Shown here: positions 16,419-24,582 of the stretch, in pieces
Numbering within the stretch: position 1 is the first letter of the stretch
Layout of the letters: every line of letters starts with the position of its first letter
From: Azospirillum sp.
Lineage (GTDB): Bacteria > Pseudomonadota > Alphaproteobacteria > Azospirillales > Azospirillaceae
DNA: 64,000 bases
Reading direction: 5' to 3'
Assembly (NCBI GenBank): GCA_016124535.1
Contig: WGNK01000049.1
Location: forward strand, 1 to 64,000
Position numbers and translations under genes: made by a program
The notes under the pieces: generated by a model
Databases searched by the model: none
The model's input: the letters and a program-made list of their open reading frames with translations, nothing else
What the model was told of the DNA's origin: nothing

Positions 16419-17792
16419 TCAATGCCCATCCCGGCTGCCCTGGGTGCCGTCACGGGGCTGGCCGTGATCCGCCGGCGGCGCGCTCGGTTCCGGCACCAGG
16501 GTTAGGGTACATCGCCGCTGCTGGCCGTCGACGGTCGGCAGGGCGAGACAGGCCTCTAGTTCCCGGCGGTCCGCCTGCACCATCCGGGGCGTCCCGAACC
16601 ACTGGCGGAACGCGACCGGATCGGCGCCGGCCAGGATTGCCATGCCGGCCTCCCAGGGCGTCCGGGTTCCCATCAGCGCCATCGCCACCTTGGCCTTCCA
16701 GTCCGCCGGCATCAGCCTGGTTGCGCCCAGGAAGGCCATCGGCGACAGCACCGCGACCGCGGCCAGGGCGGCCAGCGCCATCCACAGCGTCCGGTGGATG
16801 CCGTAGCTCCGCTCGGCGCCGCGCTTGCGCGCTTCGTAGCCCAGGCGTTCCTGATAGCCCAGCGCGATTTCATGGTCGTAGGCCGGCGACGCCGGGTTGG
16901 TCAACCAGGTCATCAGGCGTCGCGCCATGACCGAGCGGTAAAGCGACTGGCGGGCCGCGCGATCCTGCAGACCCTCGGTCAGCCGCCCGGAACCAGGGGC
17001 TGCCGCCAGGGCCCCGGCCACGGTCAGCCGGTCGATCAGTTCGGCGGCGACCGCGATGGCGGCCTGGCCAGCCGCTCCCTGGGGGCCGCGCAGCAGCGGC
17101 GGTCGATCCTGCACCGCCGAGGACGGGGCGGAAAACAAGGCAAACTCGGTGTCGAACACCCGGTTGCCGAAGGCCTTGCGCACCGCCGCGGCACTCCGGC
17201 GATCGGTGCCGCGCAGCGGATCGGCCGCGACCAGCAGGACCGCGAGGTCGAGCGGGGTCTGACGCGACTGGGCGATGATCCGGGCGACCAGCTGCTCGGT
17301 ATCGCGCAACGCCTCCAGCGCCGCCAGGTCGTCGGTCGCCGGAACCAGTACCCGATCGGCGGCGGACAGGGCATTGCGGGTCAGCAGACCGAGCGAGGGC
17401 GGGCAGTCCAACAGAATCAAGGAGTAGCGGGGCCGCAACGGCGCGAGGCGCTGCTTCAGGCGCCAGGTTCGGTCGGCGCTGCTGGAAAGCACGTCTTCCA
17501 ACTCGCCGAGCTGGGTGCTGGCCGACAACAGCGATACTTCGGGGACCAGGGTCTGGCGGATCACCGCGGCGGTCCCGCCGCTGGAGGTCAGCAGATCGAA
17601 GGTACCACCGGCTTCCCCGGCCACCGGCGGGCAGCCGAGGCGGCGGCTGGCGGTTGCCAGGGGATCGAGGTCGACCACCAGCACCGCCTGGTCAGCGGCG
17701 GCCAGGGCCACTGCCAGATTGACCACAATCGCCGTCTTGCCGACCCCGCCCTTGGGGCTCGCGATGGCAATGACCTGGGCTGTGCGTTCCAT
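16419..17792 (-). CDS. ParA/MinD-like ATPase with a C-terminal membrane segment
   Basis: A 457-residue protein. The N-terminal 250 residues are a ParA-type ATPase: a deviant Walker A with signature Lys14 and Lys19 (SPKGGVGKT), Walker A' VLVVDLDPLATAS, and Walker B LILLDCPPSLGLL. Instead of ending there it continues through a basic linker (about 290-335) into a hydrophobic helix near 340-365 (WMALAALAAVAVLSPMAFLG) and a C-terminal domain of about 90 residues. ParA ATPases position DNA, chemoreceptors or envelope machines. A built-in membrane anchor is unusual. No parB or parS-like repeat is nearby. It sits 67 bp after the multi-span protein gene and 28 bp before manC. The TTG at 17795 is an alternative start. 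Confidence 0.85.
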   Translation of the reverse strand: MERTAQVIAIASPKGGVGKTAIVVNLAVALAAADQAVLVVDLDPLATASRRLGCPPVAGEAGGTFDLLTSSGGTAAVIRQTLVPEVSLLSASTQLGELEDVLSSSADRTWRLKQRLAPLRPRYSLILLDCPPSLGLLTRNALSAADRVLVPATDDLAALEALRDTEQLVARIIAQSRQTPLDLAVLLVAADPLRGTDRRSAAAVRKAFGNRVFDTEFALFSAPSSAVQDRPPLLRGPQGAAGQAAIAVAAELIDRLTVAGALAAAPGSGRLTEGLQDRAARQSLYRSVMARRLMTWLTNPASPAYDHEIALGYQERLGYEARKRGAERSYGIHRTLWMALAALAAVAVLSPMAFLGATRLMPADWKAKVAMALMGTRTPWEAGMAILAGADPVAFRQWFGTPRMVQADRRELEACLALPTVDGQQRRCTLTLVPEPSAPPADHGQPRDGTQGSRDGH

Positions 17793-17862
17793 CAATCGCC
17801 TTTAACGCCGAACTGTGCCGGGCCTGATCGGCGGGTGGGTCGCAACCGGCGGCGCGGCCGGA

Positions 17863-18687
17863 TCACTCCTTGGGACTCTTGAGGTTGACCAGCGCCTCCA
17901 GGCCAATCCGGTGAGAGCCCACCGCCATGGCGCCGGAGTGTTCCGCCGCGGGGCCGGGCGGCAGGGTCATCTGATCGGCTGACCCGGTTTCGCCAGCCGC
18001 CTTGCCGCGGCGCCGGGGCGAGCGGCGGGCTTTCCGCAAGACCAGGTCGCTCAGCGGGCGGTCAAGCTTGGCCGAGCGCCGCTGGGTTGGTGCCTCCGGC
18101 GCGGCCGCACCCTTGGCCCAGCTGTCGAGCGGCGGAATCACCGGAAAGTTGATGCTCTCCTGCAAGGCGGCCAGGGCCTCGACCTCGTCGGCCGACAGCT
18201 TGCGATCGAAGATCATCCGGCGTTTGCGAGACGCCAGGATCACCGGCAGCGATGCCAGCAGCGCCAGCCCGAGCAGCTCGAACAGGCCAAACCCGGCATC
18301 GCCGATCTGGTGGGGCCTGATCAGGGACAGGGTGATCGACAATGCGGCCAGATTGACCACGCCGAGCAGCACCGCGATGTAGACCGCGGTGAACGGCTTG
18401 AAACGTCCGAGCGCCAGCCCGGCGGCAACCAGCGCCAGGGTGCTGACGGCGATCCGGCCAAGCCGCAGGAACAATTCGACAAACGACTGATCGGGCTGAA
18501 AAACCCGCAAATTGAGCAAGGGCGGAACCAGACCGAAACCACCCAGGAAGACCAGAAGGACGACGACCAGCAGCAATTCCTGATCGATTTTGGCGTCAGG
18601 GTGGCCGGCCAGCGTGATCAGGTCGACGCTCCGCCAGTGCCAGGGGCCGGCGGCGGTCGGCGCGAGATGATCGGGTTTCGAAGCCAT
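17863..18687 (-). CDS. Four-span membrane protein of unknown function
   Basis: A 274-residue protein with four predicted membrane helices (about 38-60, 77-95, 100-123, 134-152). A roughly 120-residue basic cytoplasmic tail follows, rich in Arg/Lys (KARRSPRRRGK) and Pro. No family is recognised. It lies between the coiled-coil protein (16 bp upstream) and the membrane ParA-like ATPase, on the same strand with short gaps, so it is probably part of the same complex. The tail could be a docking site for one of the ATPases (inference). Confidence 0.75.
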   Translation of the reverse strand: MASKPDHLAPTAAGPWHWRSVDLITLAGHPDAKIDQELLLVVVLLVFLGGFGLVPPLLNLRVFQPDQSFVELFLRLGRIAVSTLALVAAGLALGRFKPFTAVYIAVLLGVVNLAALSITLSLIRPHQIGDAGFGLFELLGLALLASLPVILASRKRRMIFDRKLSADEVEALAALQESINFPVIPPLDSWAKGAAAPEAPTQRRSAKLDRPLSDLVLRKARRSPRRRGKAAGETGSADQMTLPPGPAAEHSGAMAVGSHRIGLEALVNLKSPKE

Positions 18688-18703
18688 GGCCGCAACCCTC
18701 GAT

Positions 18704-19813
18704 CTAGGGTGAACCGGGGGCGGACAAGCCGGCGACCCGCCATTGGCGCAACGCGGTGATCGCCGCTTCGGCGTCGGTCCGGTCCCGTGCGGCGGTCAAC
18801 CAGGCCAGGATGGGCTCGGCCGGACTGAAGGTCAAACCCTGCAGCAGATCGACCGCCCTGGTTAAGTCCTGCTCGGCCACCGCCGTTCGGGCATCGGCCA
18901 GCCGCGCCATCGCCTGATCGGCCGCGGCAACGTCAGCTGCGCCGAAGGTTCGCCGCACCCCGGTGACCAGCCGGGTCAACAGGCCCGGTTGGCTGTCGAG
19001 GGAAATCAGTTGCGGCGGCCGGCCGTCCGGATCGGCGATCACCAGGTCGAGCCGGGGCAGCAGCAGGCCGAACCGGTCGCGCAGGGTGCGCCGGGATGCC
19101 AGTCCCGATTGGGCATGGCCGCGCAGCCGCTCAATCACGGCGGCGGCCTGGGGATCCGCCTTGGCGAGCGGTGCCAGATCGGCCAGCAGTGCCCCGAACG
19201 GCGCATCCTGCTCGATCGCGGCGGCGACCGCGGCCATCGCCGCGGGGATCGCCTGGCGATACTGCCGCTCCTGGTTCTGCGCGGTCATCGCCGCCGACAA
19301 CCGGGCAATCTCCTGTTCGAGCGCTGCGATCCGGTCGTTTGAGCCGGCTGCGACGGCGCCGGCCGGCAGGCCGGGCGACGGGTTTGACGCTGCCGGTGCG
19401 CCGTCGTAGAGCCAGGCGGTCACCGCGATACTGACCACCGCACCGACCAGCATCAGGGAGGTCGCCGTCAGGGCAGCGATCGACAGCCACCGCAGACCGA
19501 CCCGACGCAGCTGCAGACGCCGCTGCGGCCGGGCCGCCTCTGCGGCGGCGAAGCTGGGCAGGGCGGGCCGCTGGTTGGAGCGGTCGAGGCGATCCAGCTC
19601 CGAGGCAATCGACTCGTGAACATTCAGGCTGAGCAACAGGGTCCGATAGTCGCCGTCGGACAAGGCGCCCAACCGGCTATCCCGCGACAGCAACAACTCC
19701 CAGCGCCGGGCCAGCGGCAGGGCGAGCAAGCCATCCAGGCACTGGGCACTTTCCTGCCGGCTGGCAGACCAACTGTCCCGGATCAATTCGTCGAGCGTGG
19801 CGATCCAGGACAT
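18704..19813 (-). CDS. Single-span coiled-coil protein with Mic60/mitofilin-like tail
   Basis: A 369-residue protein. An N-terminal cytoplasmic part of about 108 residues and one membrane helix at 109-134 are followed by a coiled coil near 158-190 (NDRIAALEQEIARLSAAM). An Ala-rich helical C-terminal domain ends in TRAVDLLQGLTFSPAEP...WLTAARDRTDAEAAITALRQ. This order of helix, coiled coil and terminal helical domain resembles alphaproteobacterial Mic60 (mitofilin-like) proteins that shape the inner membrane, but true Mic60 has a much shorter N-terminal part, so the likeness may be only architectural. It starts 12 bp after the soluble ParA-like gene. Confidence 0.7.
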   Translation of the reverse strand: MSWIATLDELIRDSWSASRQESAQCLDGLLALPLARRWELLLSRDSRLGALSDGDYRTLLLSLNVHESIASELDRLDRSNQRPALPSFAAAEAARPQRRLQLRRVGLRWLSIAALTATSLMLVGAVVSIAVTAWLYDGAPAASNPSPGLPAGAVAAGSNDRIAALEQEIARLSAAMTAQNQERQYRQAIPAAMAAVAAAIEQDAPFGALLADLAPLAKADPQAAAVIERLRGHAQSGLASRRTLRDRFGLLLPRLDLVIADPDGRPPQLISLDSQPGLLTRLVTGVRRTFGAADVAAADQAMARLADARTAVAEQDLTRAVDLLQGLTFSPAEPILAWLTAARDRTDAEAAITALRQWRVAGLSAPGSP

Positions 19814-19825
19814 AGCCGAGCCCCC

Positions 19826-20602
19826 TTAGCTCTGCTTGGGCAGGGTCGTGGTAACCGGGGCCAGGGCCAGGGACAGCTGTTTCAGCCAGGTGGCATAGTC
19901 GCCGATCGCGCGACGGGCGGCGAGAATGCCGAGCCCGGTCATGGTGGCGACCGCCCGGGCGTCGAGTTGGATCACCCGCCCCGGCGGCAGCTTCAGCCGT
20001 TCGAAGTCGGTCCAGGCCTCGCTGACGCAGCCGGCCATTTCGGCGATATACAGGCCGCGGTCGCGCATCGCCTCGATGCGGCGGAACTCCGGGGTATCGG
20101 CATAGGCGTCGAAGGCGCCGGCCTTGCGGTTGAGCACCAGTATTCGCCGCGACTGCGGGAAAATCCGCTCGACGGTTTCCAGAACTTCAAGGCCGCCGGC
20201 GACCGCCAGCGGCTCCGCGGTGATCGGCACATAGACGTCCATGGTCACACCGGATTCCTCCAGCACCGCGGCCAGGCCCGACTTCTCCGCCCATTCCAGG
20301 ATGTGGCGGTCCATATTGGCGCCGACATCGACCCCGGTATCGCGCTCGACCATTTCCTCGGCCAGGCGATCCCAATAGCTGTAAGCCAGCGACGGGTTGG
20401 AGCGCAGGGCATCGGTCGAGGCGCCGATCTTCAGCGACAGGACATTGCCCGGTCCCATGAACTCGCCCAATTTCGCCTTGTCATCGGCGTCGATCAGGCG
20501 CAGCGGACGGCCGGAGGATTCGAAGATCGCCGCCAGCGCCATCATCAGCACCGACTTGCCGACTCCACCCTTGCCATTGGCGACCCACACGGTATGTGGC
20601 AT
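19826..20602 (-). CDS. Soluble ParA/MinD-like ATPase
   Basis: A 258-residue P-loop ATPase. Walker A is VANGKGGVGKSVLMMAL (signature Lys11 and Lys16), Walker A' is LRLIDADDKAKL, and the ITAEPLAVAGGLEVLE region precedes a degenerate nucleotide-specificity segment. It lacks an N-terminal DNA-binding domain and so resembles the small ParA/MinD/BcsQ group that positions membrane or polysaccharide machinery. It is the second of two ParA-like proteins in the cluster and only about 12 bp upstream of the coiled-coil gene. The ATG at 20602 (MPHTVWVANGKGG) places the P-loop right at the N-terminus, as usual. Confidence 0.88.
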   Translation of the reverse strand: MPHTVWVANGKGGVGKSVLMMALAAIFESSGRPLRLIDADDKAKLGEFMGPGNVLSLKIGASTDALRSNPSLAYSYWDRLAEEMVERDTGVDVGANMDRHILEWAEKSGLAAVLEESGVTMDVYVPITAEPLAVAGGLEVLETVERIFPQSRRILVLNRKAGAFDAYADTPEFRRIEAMRDRGLYIAEMAGCVSEAWTDFERLKLPPGRVIQLDARAVATMTGLGILAARRAIGDYATWLKQLSLALAPVTTTLPKQS

Positions 20603-20759
20603 TTTTGTTCACATCTTCAAAAGGTTGCAGACGGACTCTAGTCACCGGGCCGAATCCCGGCAAGACCCAAAAAACCGCTTCCGAACAGCGCCCCAAACAC
20701 CGCCCCGAACAGCGCCGGTGAAACCCGTTCAGGCCCGACACGCGGCCGAACTCCCAGCC

Positions 20760-21953
20760 TCACTTCGAGGGCAGCACCATAGTGGCAAGGCCGATTGCGG
20801 CGCGGACCTGGTCGGCCTCGACCCGCGCGGTTGCCTTGGCGCGATGGCGTCCGACCCGAACCACGGTCCACACCGTTCCCATCGGATCGGTCCACGGATA
20901 CCGGCGTGGTTGAAAGCCTTTTGCCGCCAATCGCCGGGACACCGCGACGGCATTGTCCTCGACCAGAAAGCTGCCGACCTGGACGGCGAAGCGACGGGGC
21001 CGGCCCTGGTGCGCGGCCGCTCCAGCGCTGCGTTCGCGAAGCCGGGGCGGCGGGGCGGCGGCGGCCATGATCGAGAGGGCCGCGACTTCGGTATCGCAAA
21101 CCGGGGTTGAGGCCAGCGGCGGCGGCGCCATCGCGACCACCGGCAGTACCGGCGACGACGGCTCCGTTGTCAGCAGTTCGGGTTCCGCGCTCGCCGGGGC
21201 GGACCTCGGCGAGACCAGGGCCGACGACGTGAGGACCGACGATGTCGTGACCGGGGGCGTCGTGACCCTAGGCGTCGGGACCCTAGGCGTCGGGACCGGC
21301 GGTGATGGTTGCTCGACGGGTATTGTCGCAGCCGCGGCCGTGGCGAACAGCGAGACGCCACCCGGCGGCACCTGCGGCGGCTCTTCTTGGACAACCGGAC
21401 GAGGCGGGGTCACCTCGATCGGCGACTCCGGCTGCGGCTCGGGCGCCTGCACGGCCGGTGCCGCGGCGACCGGACCCGGAGGTGCCACGACGCGCAGAGG
21501 CTCCGGCCTGGGTGTCGGCTCGGCCAGCGCCGCAACGGCCGTGCTCGGGGGAATCGGACTAGGCGGTGGGGCGGCGGGCAGCGTCTCGGGCACCGGGACA
21601 GGCAGTGCCGCGGCGACCGCGGGTGACGCCGATGGCCACCCGACCGGCAGCACCAGAGTCGCAGTCATTGCCGGGGCGGCCGGATCGGCGGTGCGCCGAA
21701 GCGCCTCGGTCAGTTCGGCCGGGGACGCGGCTTCGGCGCCCGCTGGCGGCTTCGGCGGCGCGAGCAGCCCGAGCGTGACGCCGGAGATCGAGGCTACCGC
21801 AAAGGCGCTCGCCAGAAAGCCGGCCCGACCAAGCCAGCCGGTCGCGTTTGTGACCGACAGGGCACGCTTGGCCGCGATCCCGGCGTCGGTCGCCGGTTGC
21901 AGCGATCGGGCGACATCAGCAGCCCGACAGATCGGTGGCGGCAGAGGTGCCAC
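20760..21953 (-). CDS. SPOR-domain membrane protein with long Pro/Ala-rich linker
   Basis: A 397-residue protein. An N-terminal cytoplasmic part is followed by one membrane helix (about 43-64). A low-complexity periplasmic linker of about 240 residues, rich in Pro, Ala, Val and Thr, leads to a C-terminal SPOR domain (about 318-395: RRFAVQVGSFLVEDNAVAVS, RYPWTDPMGTVWTVVRVGRH). SPOR domains bind denuded glycan strands of peptidoglycan, usually at the septum. The start is GTG at 21953. The linker contains a 15-bp tandem repeat (21264-21293). It heads the cluster behind its own promoter (21993-22021). A 157-bp gap to the next gene leaves open whether all six genes share one transcript. Confidence 0.85.
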   Translation of the reverse strand: MAPLPPPICRAADVARSLQPATDAGIAAKRALSVTNATGWLGRAGFLASAFAVASISGVTLGLLAPPKPPAGAEAASPAELTEALRRTADPAAPAMTATLVLPVGWPSASPAVAAALPVPVPETLPAAPPPSPIPPSTAVAALAEPTPRPEPLRVVAPPGPVAAAPAVQAPEPQPESPIEVTPPRPVVQEEPPQVPPGGVSLFATAAAATIPVEQPSPPVPTPRVPTPRVTTPPVTTSSVLTSSALVSPRSAPASAEPELLTTEPSSPVLPVVAMAPPPLASTPVCDTEVAALSIMAAAAPPPRLRERSAGAAAHQGRPRRFAVQVGSFLVEDNAVAVSRRLAAKGFQPRRYPWTDPMGTVWTVVRVGRHRAKATARVEADQVRAAIGLATMVLPSK

Positions 21954-21992
21954 GGCGGTCGTACTCTCGTCGATAAGGGATGCTCACCCAAG

Positions 21993-22021
21993 CTATAGTA
22001 TGTATCGACCGATCCTGGCAA
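21993..22021 (-). promoter_or_regulatory. Sigma-70-type promoter for the SPOR/ParA cluster
   Basis: On the minus strand TTGCCA (22021-22016), a 17-bp spacer and CTATAG (21998-21993) lie 40 bp upstream of the GTG at 21953. The local sequence is AT-richer than its surroundings. Confidence 0.6.
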
Positions 22022-22089
22022 CAAAATCTTCGAGGTTGTCCGCTCTCCCGGCTCTGGGGCGGCTCCGGGGCGGTGGTCCGGGCGGGGCC

Positions 22090-22110
22090 GGCGGCGGCTC
22101 AATCGCCGCC
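22090..22110 (-). terminator. Hairpin just after the ATP-grasp gene
   Basis: GGCGGCG and CGCCGCC form a 7-bp stem with a 7-nt loop, starting one base after the TGA of the gene ending at 22112. No T-run follows, so it is a possible Rho-assisted end or mRNA 3' stabiliser rather than a classic terminator. Confidence 0.35.
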
Positions 22111-22111
22111 G

Positions 22112-23674
22112 TCACAACAGCTTGAACGCTGGTTCCGAGAGCTGCGGCTTGGGCACCCCGGCGCCGATCGGCTCGCCCTTGAACTGGCGACGGATGCCGT
22201 CGATCCAGGCCTTGGCCCGCGGGTTGAGCTGGAAGTCCGCCGTCATCGCCCGACCGCGGGTGATCAGGATGCCGAGATCGGCACCTTCATAGCGGTAATT
22301 GCCGGCATTCATGATCCGCAGGAAGAACGCCTCGTTTTCGTCCTCGATCGCGCGCCGACGGTAGTCGAAGCGGGAAAACGTCACGCTGCCGTCGTCGCCG
22401 AGCTTCCAGATGCCCGACTGCGGCGCTTCGGTCAGAATGTCGATCGAGGCGTCGGTGTGCTTGATCACCATCTGGCACCACGAGTCGATATTGTCCGGGT
22501 CGGCCCAGCGCCGGTTGAGGGCGGCAATGTCGAGCCGATAAGGCACACCGGCGAATTCCAGCAGGTGGAAGACGAACAACGGCGCGTCGGCATGCGCGAA
22601 GGCGGCGTGGTTGGTCATCGAACTGGCGCCGGTGATCCGCGGGTTCAACTCGCCGAGATAGAGCTCTCCGGACTCGAGGTCGACCAGGAAATCGAGCTCG
22701 AAATAGCCGCGATAACCCTCCCGGACCAGTTGCTCGCCGAATTTGACCGTGTAGTCGCGCGCCTTGTCGCGGATCTCCTGGGTAAAGGAGCCGGCGAAAA
22801 TCTCGTTGCCGCACCAGCCGCCGCGATAGGGCGTCAGCTCCGTGAAGCCGATCAATTCGGTCATCAGCGGCCCGACGATGGTGCCCTGGGCGGTCGCGCA
22901 GGCCTCGATCGCCGAACCGCGGCAATTGATCCGCTTCATGATCTTGATTTCGCCCTGGCCGACGATTTCGGCGCGGTGGCGATCGAAATCGGCCTCGGAC
23001 TTGATGAAGAAGGTGGTGTGGCCGCTGTCGCCGAAGGCGCTCTGCAGCACCAGGTCGTCACCGAGACCGGCCGCCAGCTCCCGCAAATGGTCCCAGTCCC
23101 GCACCTCACTCAGCACGTTGGGCACGCTCGGTACCCCGGCCTTGTTGCCGATCCGCACCGTCTCGATCTTGTTGTCGACGGTGTTGCGCAGCGCCGCCGG
23201 CGGGAACCAGATCTCCGCGCCGATCTCCGCCGCCAGGGCCTCGGTCCGTTCGTCGAACATCAGGAACACCAGCTTGGCTGCGCCGCCGCGGGCCTTCAAG
23301 TGGTCGAGCACCTCTTTGTGCTGGAGCAGATAGTTGTTGATGTCCTCGATGCTGCCGAATTCGGCATGGGGCAGTTCGTGCGGCACCAGCACGCCGGGAT
23401 GGCGGCCATCATAGCAGTCGATATAGCTGATATAGCGGAAGTTCCGCACCCACAGGTCGATGCCGAGCAGGTTGAAATTGGTGGCGCTGACGAACCAGAT
23501 CGGCGTCTCGTTGCGCAGGAACCAGCGGCGGATGTCGGAGATGCCGTCGAGCACTTTGGCGCCGCCGACGGCGGCGGCCGGCGGCTGCGCCGCGGCCAGA
23601 GTTTGGGCGGCAACCGGCGGTGCTCCGACCAGCCAGCGGCCGAGGCGGCGGCAGAAATCCAGGCTGCGCTTCAT
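22112..23674 (-). CDS. ATP-grasp (biotin-carboxylase-like) ligase
   Basis: A 520-residue ATP-grasp enzyme. A distinct N-terminal domain (to about 165) precedes the ATP-grasp fold: NKIETVRIGNKAGVPSVPNVL, a nucleotide-binding LVLQSAFGDSGHTTFFI loop, and the metal-binding YLGELNPRITGAS (Glu342, Asn344). Such enzymes join a carboxylate to an amine, thiol or bicarbonate through an acyl-phosphate. The substrate is unknown. Its ATG overlaps the TGA of the amidase gene (ATGA), so the two are translationally coupled. It is the last gene of the importer operon, suggesting it acts on the imported compound or its hydrolysis product (inference). Confidence 0.85.
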   Translation of the reverse strand: MKRSLDFCRRLGRWLVGAPPVAAQTLAAAQPPAAAVGGAKVLDGISDIRRWFLRNETPIWFVSATNFNLLGIDLWVRNFRYISYIDCYDGRHPGVLVPHELPHAEFGSIEDINNYLLQHKEVLDHLKARGGAAKLVFLMFDERTEALAAEIGAEIWFPPAALRNTVDNKIETVRIGNKAGVPSVPNVLSEVRDWDHLRELAAGLGDDLVLQSAFGDSGHTTFFIKSEADFDRHRAEIVGQGEIKIMKRINCRGSAIEACATAQGTIVGPLMTELIGFTELTPYRGGWCGNEIFAGSFTQEIRDKARDYTVKFGEQLVREGYRGYFELDFLVDLESGELYLGELNPRITGASSMTNHAAFAHADAPLFVFHLLEFAGVPYRLDIAALNRRWADPDNIDSWCQMVIKHTDASIDILTEAPQSGIWKLGDDGSVTFSRFDYRRRAIEDENEAFFLRIMNAGNYRYEGADLGILITRGRAMTADFQLNPRAKAWIDGIRRQFKGEPIGAGVPKPQLSEPAFKLL

Positions 23675-24576
23675 TCTAGCTCCGGTACGAGAGGGGCGAG
23701 GCTGTCGTCGAGGCCGGCACGGCTGCCGCGCCGCGGCACCTCGAGCCGCCCCAGTCGGTCGAGATAGGCGAATCCGGGCGCGCGCCGGCGGTAGACCGGA
23801 AATTCGGCGGCACGGTCACGAAAGCTTTTCAGGGTCTGGCCGAGATGATGCAGGCCGGTCTCGCGCTGACGGCGGACCGCCGCGAGGTCGATCTCGATCG
23901 GGATCAACTCCTGGTTGCTGCCGGCCTGGTGCAGGACGCAGCCGGCCGGATCAACGATCACCGAACGGCCACAGCCGCCGGCGCCCAGGCCATTGATGTC
24001 GAAGACATAGCATTGGAACATCGCCGCGGACGCGCGGGCGATCGCCAACTCGACATCACGGTCGATGGTGCCGGTCAGCACCGGGTGCAGCAACACCTCG
24101 ACCCCCATCGCGGTCAGGGTGCGGGTGGTTTCCGGAAACCAGATATCGTAGCAGATCGACACCCCGAACCGTCCCACCCCCGGCACGTCGAAGGCCAGCG
24201 GCTCGGTTCCCGCCGCAACGTCGTGTTCGTAGGGCAGGAACGGGAACATCTTGCGATAGCGGCCGATGATCCGGCCATGGGGATCGATCACGCTGGCCGT
24301 ATTGTAGACCCGGTCACCCTCGCGCTCGAACATCGAGCCCGGGACGAGCCACAGGCCGAAATCAACCGCCAGCTGCTGGAACAGCGCCTCGGTCTGGTTG
24401 GGCAAGGGCAGGGCGTGGTGGTGGAGCGGCCCGAACGGCGCCAACTCGCTGAAGACCACCATCTGAACCCAGGGGAACCGGGCCACCAGGTGATAGAGCT
24501 GGGCCGTCATCGCGGTGACGTTCTCGTGCCGATCCGAGATTTGCATCTGGATGCCGGCAATCGCGAAGGGGATCAT
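23671..24576 (-). CDS. Nitrilase-superfamily (carbon-nitrogen) hydrolase
   Basis: A 301-residue amidase or N-carbamoyl amidohydrolase with the full catalytic set Glu44 (VFSELAPFG), Lys109 (YRKMFPF) and Cys142 (SICYDIWFPE). Family members hydrolyse amides or N-carbamoyl groups, including N-carbamoylputrescine, to acid plus ammonia. The sequence alone does not name the substrate. It starts 6 bp after the permease gene and overlaps the ATP-grasp gene by four bases, placing it firmly in the polyamine-type importer operon. Confidence 0.88.
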   Translation of the reverse strand: MIPFAIAGIQMQISDRHENVTAMTAQLYHLVARFPWVQMVVFSELAPFGPLHHHALPLPNQTEALFQQLAVDFGLWLVPGSMFEREGDRVYNTASVIDPHGRIIGRYRKMFPFLPYEHDVAAGTEPLAFDVPGVGRFGVSICYDIWFPETTRTLTAMGVEVLLHPVLTGTIDRDVELAIARASAAMFQCYVFDINGLGAGGCGRSVIVDPAGCVLHQAGSNQELIPIEIDLAAVRRQRETGLHHLGQTLKSFRDRAAEFPVYRRRAPGFAYLDRLGRLEVPRRGSRAGLDDSLAPLVPELE

Positions 24577-24582
24577 TCCGGC

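Noticed and set aside
16419..20602. Chromosome partition locus parAB
   Set aside because: Two ParA-like ATPases but no ParB or parS-like palindrome, and the neighbours are envelope genes.
20953..22125. Gly/Thr/Ser-rich 390-codon plus-strand frame, like a surface repeat protein
   Set aside because: Antisense of the Pro/Ala-rich SPOR linker; composition follows from that.
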